Of a DNA stretch of 9,508 nt, positions 7,403 to 9,508 are shown in pieces. The notes under the pieces are model-generated. The model was given only the letters and a program-made list of their open reading frames with translations, searched no databases and was not told the DNA's origin. Both the position numbers and the translations under genes were made by a program. Source of the stretch: JBOGED01 sp050743625 (GTDB taxonomy: Bacteria; Actinomycetota; Nitriliruptoria; Euzebyales; Egibacteraceae); contig JBOGED010000034.1 of the NCBI GenBank assembly GCA_050743625.1, positions 1-9,508 of the forward strand, given 5' to 3'. Every line of letters begins with the position of its first letter. The stretch's first letter is position 1.

Positions 7403-8305
7403 ATGACCGTCAATGTCGATGATGGTAAGCGTCCACTTCAGACGGCCGCTCCTTCCACGCCGTATCACCGGCTTGCCCGCACCCCGCTGCACCGCTGGTG
7501 GCGTCCGCTGGTCGGTACGGTAGTGATAGCCGGTTTTAGCCTGTTTCTTCAGATTGCGCCCTTCCTCTTCGCCGGTCAGTTGCTTCTGGAGAACCCGACG
7601 GCACTGACCGCGGTAGGGCTGCTCGCAATCGCCGGGGCGCTACCCGCGACGCTGCTCGTCACGCGGTGGGTACAGTGGCGCCCGGCCAGCACCCTATCCT
7701 CGGTCCAGGGGCGCCTCCGCCGCCGCTGGCTCACGTGGTGTGCCGGTGCCGCGGTGCTCTACCTCATCCCGCTGTCCGCCGTCATGTTCGCCATGCCCGC
7801 GGAGTTCTCGGGCGCCGGGGAGGAGCTCACCTGGGTGGGATGGCAGCGCTTCGCGGTGCCCGCCTTGATCGTGCTCCTGCTCGCCCCGCTGCAAGCGACC
7901 GCCGAGGAGTACGTGTTCCGGGGATGGCTCCTCCAGGGGATCGGCACGTACCTCCGAAGCCCATGGCCGGCCGTCGCCGGCAGCTCCGTCTTGTTTGCCC
8001 TCCTCCACGGCGGTTCTGCCTGGGCGTTTGTGTATTATGCGCTGTTTGGTGCGGTCTTAGCCGCGCTGACCGTGCGGACTGGCGGCCTGGAGGCCGGTAT
8101 CGCCTTGCACGTGGTGAACAACACCGTGTTGTTCCTCGCGGTGGCCGCGACGACTGGTCTGGACCTGTCGGGCGTCTTGACGGCCCGGGCCGCCGTCCCC
8201 TGGCAGTTCCCGCTGCTGATGGCGGTCCCGCTGTCCACATATGGCGCCCTCGTGTGGTGGCTCGCCAAGCGGCTGCCCGTGACCGCGGTCAGCGGCGCGC
8301 CATGA
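7403..8305 (+). CDS. CPBP-family (Rce1/CAAX-like) intramembrane metalloprotease
   Basis: A 300-residue multi-pass membrane protein. The three CPBP motifs are intact: EExxxRG at 168-174 (EEYVFRG), FxxxH at 198-202 (ending LLH202) and HxxxN at 236-240. The Glu pair and His residues form the intramembrane active site in this family. About eight hydrophobic segments are visible, beginning near residues 36, 68, 112, 150, 186, 206, 229 and 266, after a hydrophilic cytoplasmic N terminus. Bacterial members cleave peptides at the membrane and several sit in bacteriocin loci as maturation or self-immunity proteins. Here the gene stands 117 bases upstream of a graspetide precursor on the same strand, so leader removal or immunity is a reasonable inference, not shown. 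The start is uncertain: ATG 7403 follows a GGGGG run, while in-frame ATGs at 7322 and 7352 would add 27 or 17 residues. A TTA leucine codon lies at 8057-8059. Confidence 0.88.
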   Translation: MTVNVDDGKRPLQTAAPSTPYHRLARTPLHRWWRPLVGTVVIAGFSLFLQIAPFLFAGQLLLENPTALTAVGLLAIAGALPATLLVTRWVQWRPASTLSSVQGRLRRRWLTWCAGAAVLYLIPLSAVMFAMPAEFSGAGEELTWVGWQRFAVPALIVLLLAPLQATAEEYVFRGWLLQGIGTYLRSPWPAVAGSSVLFALLHGGSAWAFVYYALFGAVLAALTVRTGGLEAGIALHVVNNTVLFLAVAATTGLDLSGVLTARAAVPWQFPLLMAVPLSTYGALVWWLAKRLPVTAVSGAP

Positions 8306-8313
8306 CCATCCCG

Positions 8314-8362
8314 CACGGCGCCTGGCGATGTAGGGAATATCCCCTACTCGCCAGGCGCCGTG
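8314..8362. promoter_or_regulatory. Large near-perfect hairpin between protease and precursor genes
   Basis: The left arm 8314-8328 pairs with 8348-8362 (15 bp, CACGGCGCCTGGCGA outermost). After one unpaired T (8329), GTAGGG (8330-8335) pairs with CCCTAC (8342-8347) around a six-base loop: 21 base pairs in total. No T-run follows on the plus strand, so it is not a classical terminator. It starts 9 bases after the protease stop and ends 60 bases before the precursor ATG. It could stabilise or separate the two messages, attenuate read-through, or be a double-stranded operator. Confidence 0.85.
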
Positions 8363-8406
8363 GCGTGGGGCACTCTGGGAGCAGCATCGGCTGGGACAAC
8401 GGTGGG

Positions 8407-8412
8407 GGAGGA
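8407..8412 (+). promoter_or_regulatory. Ribosome binding site of the precursor peptide gene
   Basis: GGAGGA lies 10 bases upstream of ATG 8423. It supports this ATG over the in-frame GTG at 8360, which is buried in the 3' arm of the large hairpin and has no Shine-Dalgarno, and the GTG at 8402, which overlaps this site. Confidence 0.6.
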
Positions 8413-8422
8413 CGAGCCTTCG

Positions 8423-8566
8423 ATGGACGATGGAGCCCTTTTCATACGCGATCTGCCGCAAAGCCTCACGGGCGTCGTGGTGTTCTCCGATCCGCCGCTC
8501 ACGACGCTGGCGTGCGGCGAAGAGGGAGACGTGACGACGCTGGCGCTGGGCGAGGAGGGCTGCTGA
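8423..8566 (+). CDS. Graspetide (plesiocin-type) precursor peptide, two TTxxxxEE core repeats
   Basis: A 47-residue peptide and the probable substrate of the ATP-grasp ligase immediately downstream. The N-terminal leader is about 26 residues and includes LFIRDL (6-11), which looks like an enzyme-recognition motif. The C-terminal core holds two 11-residue repeats: T27-T28-L-A-C31-G-E33-E34 and T38-T39-L-A-L-G-E44-E45, ending G46-C47. TTxxxxEE is the defining core motif of plesiocin-group graspetides, in which Thr hydroxyls are esterified to Glu side chains. By analogy each repeat would receive two ester links, giving four in total. Unusual points are only two repeats, a cysteine inside the first repeat, and a C-terminal cysteine. 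The GTG at 8360 would give a 68-residue form; ATG is preferred for its Shine-Dalgarno. The stop codon overlaps the proposed CTG start of the ligase. The leader cleavage site is not evident. Confidence 0.88.
   Translation: MDDGALFIRDLPQSLTGVVVFSDPPLTTLACGEEGDVTTLALGEEGC
8501..8563 (+). repeat. 33-bp in-frame direct repeat coding for the peptide core
   Basis: Both copies (8501-8533 and 8534 onward) start with ACGACGCTGGCG and continue with closely similar Gly-Glu-Glu-Gly codons, so the core probably arose by duplication of one 11-codon unit. Glu codons differ (GAA GAG versus GAG GAG), which makes the second copy the better match to a Shine-Dalgarno sequence. Confidence 0.85.
8552..8559 (+). 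promoter_or_regulatory. Ribosome binding site of the ligase embedded in the core codons
   Basis: GAGGAGGG is formed by the Glu44-Glu45-Gly46 codons of the precursor and lies 4-5 bases before the proposed CTG start at 8563. It is the only strong Shine-Dalgarno near the ligase N terminus and would couple ligase translation to that of its substrate. Confidence 0.55.
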
Positions 8567-9462
8567 GGCCGGGAATCATCGGGGCGCCGGAGGATCCTCA
8601 GGTCAGCCGGGTTGCTCGCGGCCTGCGGGAACGCGGTGCGGACCCGGCGCTCCTCGACCTCTCGCGGTTTCCCGACCATGACCAGTTGACGTTGCTCGAC
8701 GGGGTACCGTCGGCGGCGGGTCTCGACCTGTGCGCGGTCTCGCGTTGGTACGTCCGTTCGTTCCCGCTCCCGCTGCCGTTCTTTCCGGTGGACGGGTCGG
8801 ACCGGGCGTATGCGGCGGGGCGGGAGCAACGGTCGTTCCTGTCGAGCTTCGTGGGAGCGCTCGAGCGGGCGGGGGCCACCTTCTTCAACCCGCCCGCCCT
8901 GCTCGGGCAGCATTTCTTGAAGCTCGAGCAGCTCCAGATGCTGCGGAGCGCGTCTGTCCCGATCCCGCGAACCCTCGCGACGAACGATCCTGAGGCGGTC
9001 GCGGAGTTCGCTCGCAACGTCGGCGGGCACGTGGTCTACAAGCCGCTCGCCGGGGGCGCGTTGTGCCGGCGCCTCGAACCCGACGACCTCGGCTCGCAAC
9101 GCCTTGCCCTGCTGAGCAACGCTCCCGTGCTGTTCCAGGAGGAGGTCCCGGGACAGAACCTGCGCGTGTACGTCGTGGCCGGCGAGGTCGTCGCCTCCTA
9201 CGAGATCTCCTCGGACCAGCTCGACTACCGCGGAGCCGAGACCGCCGTCCATCCGATCTCGTTGAGCGACGGAGAGCGGGACGCCTGCCGCCAGGCCGCG
9301 ACGGCGTGCGGGATGGCGTTCACGGGTATCGACGTCCGCCGTCGCCCGGACGGCGGCTTCGCCGTGCTGGAGTGCAACCCCTCACCGATGTTCGCGGGGA
9401 TCGAGCAACGCACCGGCACCACCGCGATCGCCACCGCCCTCGCCGACCTCCTGACGGGGTAG
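8563..9462 (+). CDS. ATP-grasp graspetide ligase (omega-ester macrocyclase)
   Basis: A 299-residue ATP-grasp enzyme of the MvdC/MvdD and plesiocin-ligase type, a normal length for the family. The N-terminal subdomain begins with a strand and helix (PGIIGAPEDPQVSRVARGL). The ATP-binding region has VVYKPLAGG with K160, FQEEVPGQNLRVYVV (191-205), GIDVRR (255-260) and LECNPSPMF (269-277), where E270 and N272 are the expected metal ligands. It would use ATP to activate Glu side chains of the precursor as acyl-phosphates and esterify them with core threonines. No ATG or GTG lies where the family's N terminus should begin. The chosen CTG overlaps the precursor stop (CTGA) and follows GAGGAGGG. The only nearby alternative, GTG 8512, would add 17 Arg/Gly-rich residues translated out of frame from the core and has no Shine-Dalgarno. 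After the TAG only 46 non-coding bases remain; no transporter is visible. Confidence 0.88.
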   Translation: MRPGIIGAPEDPQVSRVARGLRERGADPALLDLSRFPDHDQLTLLDGVPSAAGLDLCAVSRWYVRSFPLPLPFFPVDGSDRAYAAGREQRSFLSSFVGALERAGATFFNPPALLGQHFLKLEQLQMLRSASVPIPRTLATNDPEAVAEFARNVGGHVVYKPLAGGALCRRLEPDDLGSQRLALLSNAPVLFQEEVPGQNLRVYVVAGEVVASYEISSDQLDYRGAETAVHPISLSDGERDACRQAATACGMAFTGIDVRRRPDGGFAVLECNPSPMFAGIEQRTGTTAIATALADLLTG

Positions 9463-9508
9463 CCGCCCCGCGTGGCGTCAGGCCATGTTGTGTGCTGGAT
9501 CCCGGCGG

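Noticed and set aside
8314..8362. Reading the hairpin as an intrinsic terminator of the protease gene
   Set aside because: The stem is strong but is followed by GCGTGGGGC with no T-run on the plus strand. On the minus strand no gene ends there.
8360..8422. A longer precursor starting at GTG 8360
   Set aside because: The codon is inside the large hairpin and has no Shine-Dalgarno. ATG 8423 has GGAGGA upstream and still includes the leader motif LFIRDL.
7666..8562. A long upstream extension of the ligase frame overlapping the protease and precursor
   Set aside because: The extension is read out of frame through the CPBP protease and the precursor and has no domain character. The ATP-grasp homology begins only after about 8566.
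8344..9252. A 302-codon minus-strand frame opposite the ligase
   Set aside because: The opposite strand has clear ATP-grasp motifs, and this frame is charged low-complexity sequence without a ribosome binding site.

Overview
This is a high-GC window with strong G/C bias at third codon positions. It most likely comes from an actinomycete: the promoters resemble actinomycete housekeeping promoters, TTA codons are rare, and the gene families are typical of secondary metabolism. A myxobacterium is a weaker alternative. No tRNA, rRNA, CRISPR array or insertion sequence was seen.

Left two thirds, minus strand (1-6414): one reading frame, open over 2,138 codons and running off the left edge. It encodes a multidomain synthase related to polyunsaturated-fatty-acid (PUFA) synthases of the PfaA type. 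The visible order is two tandem nitronate-monooxygenase/PfaD-like TIM barrels, a ketosynthase, an acyltransferase, a flexible Pro/Ala/Asn/Gly linker, one acyl carrier domain with the PUFA-type LGIDSIKKVEIL motif, and the start of a ketoreductase. Its 5' leader (about 6415-6754) carries a good minus-strand promoter, palindromes and alternative hairpins.

Middle (about 6840-7402): a small minus-strand gene of unknown function with two Cys-Cys pairs, followed by its own intrinsic terminator, and a short divergent intergenic region.

Right end, plus strand (7403-9462): a compact cassette of three genes. They are a CPBP-family (Rce1/CAAX-like) membrane protease, a 47-residue peptide ending in two copies of TTxxxxEE, and a 299-residue ATP-grasp ligase. 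The TTxxxxEE repeat beside an ATP-grasp enzyme is the hallmark of plesiocin-type graspetides (omega-ester-linked RiPPs). The ligase would join the Thr hydroxyls to the Glu side chains of each repeat, and the protease is a plausible but unproven maturation enzyme. The ligase has no ATG or GTG start where the family's N terminus should begin. The best start is a CTG overlapping the precursor's stop codon, with a Shine-Dalgarno sequence made from the Glu-Glu-Gly codons of the peptide core.

The PUFA-like synthase and the graspetide cassette point away from each other across the small gene, so they are probably two neighbouring biosynthetic loci rather than one pathway.
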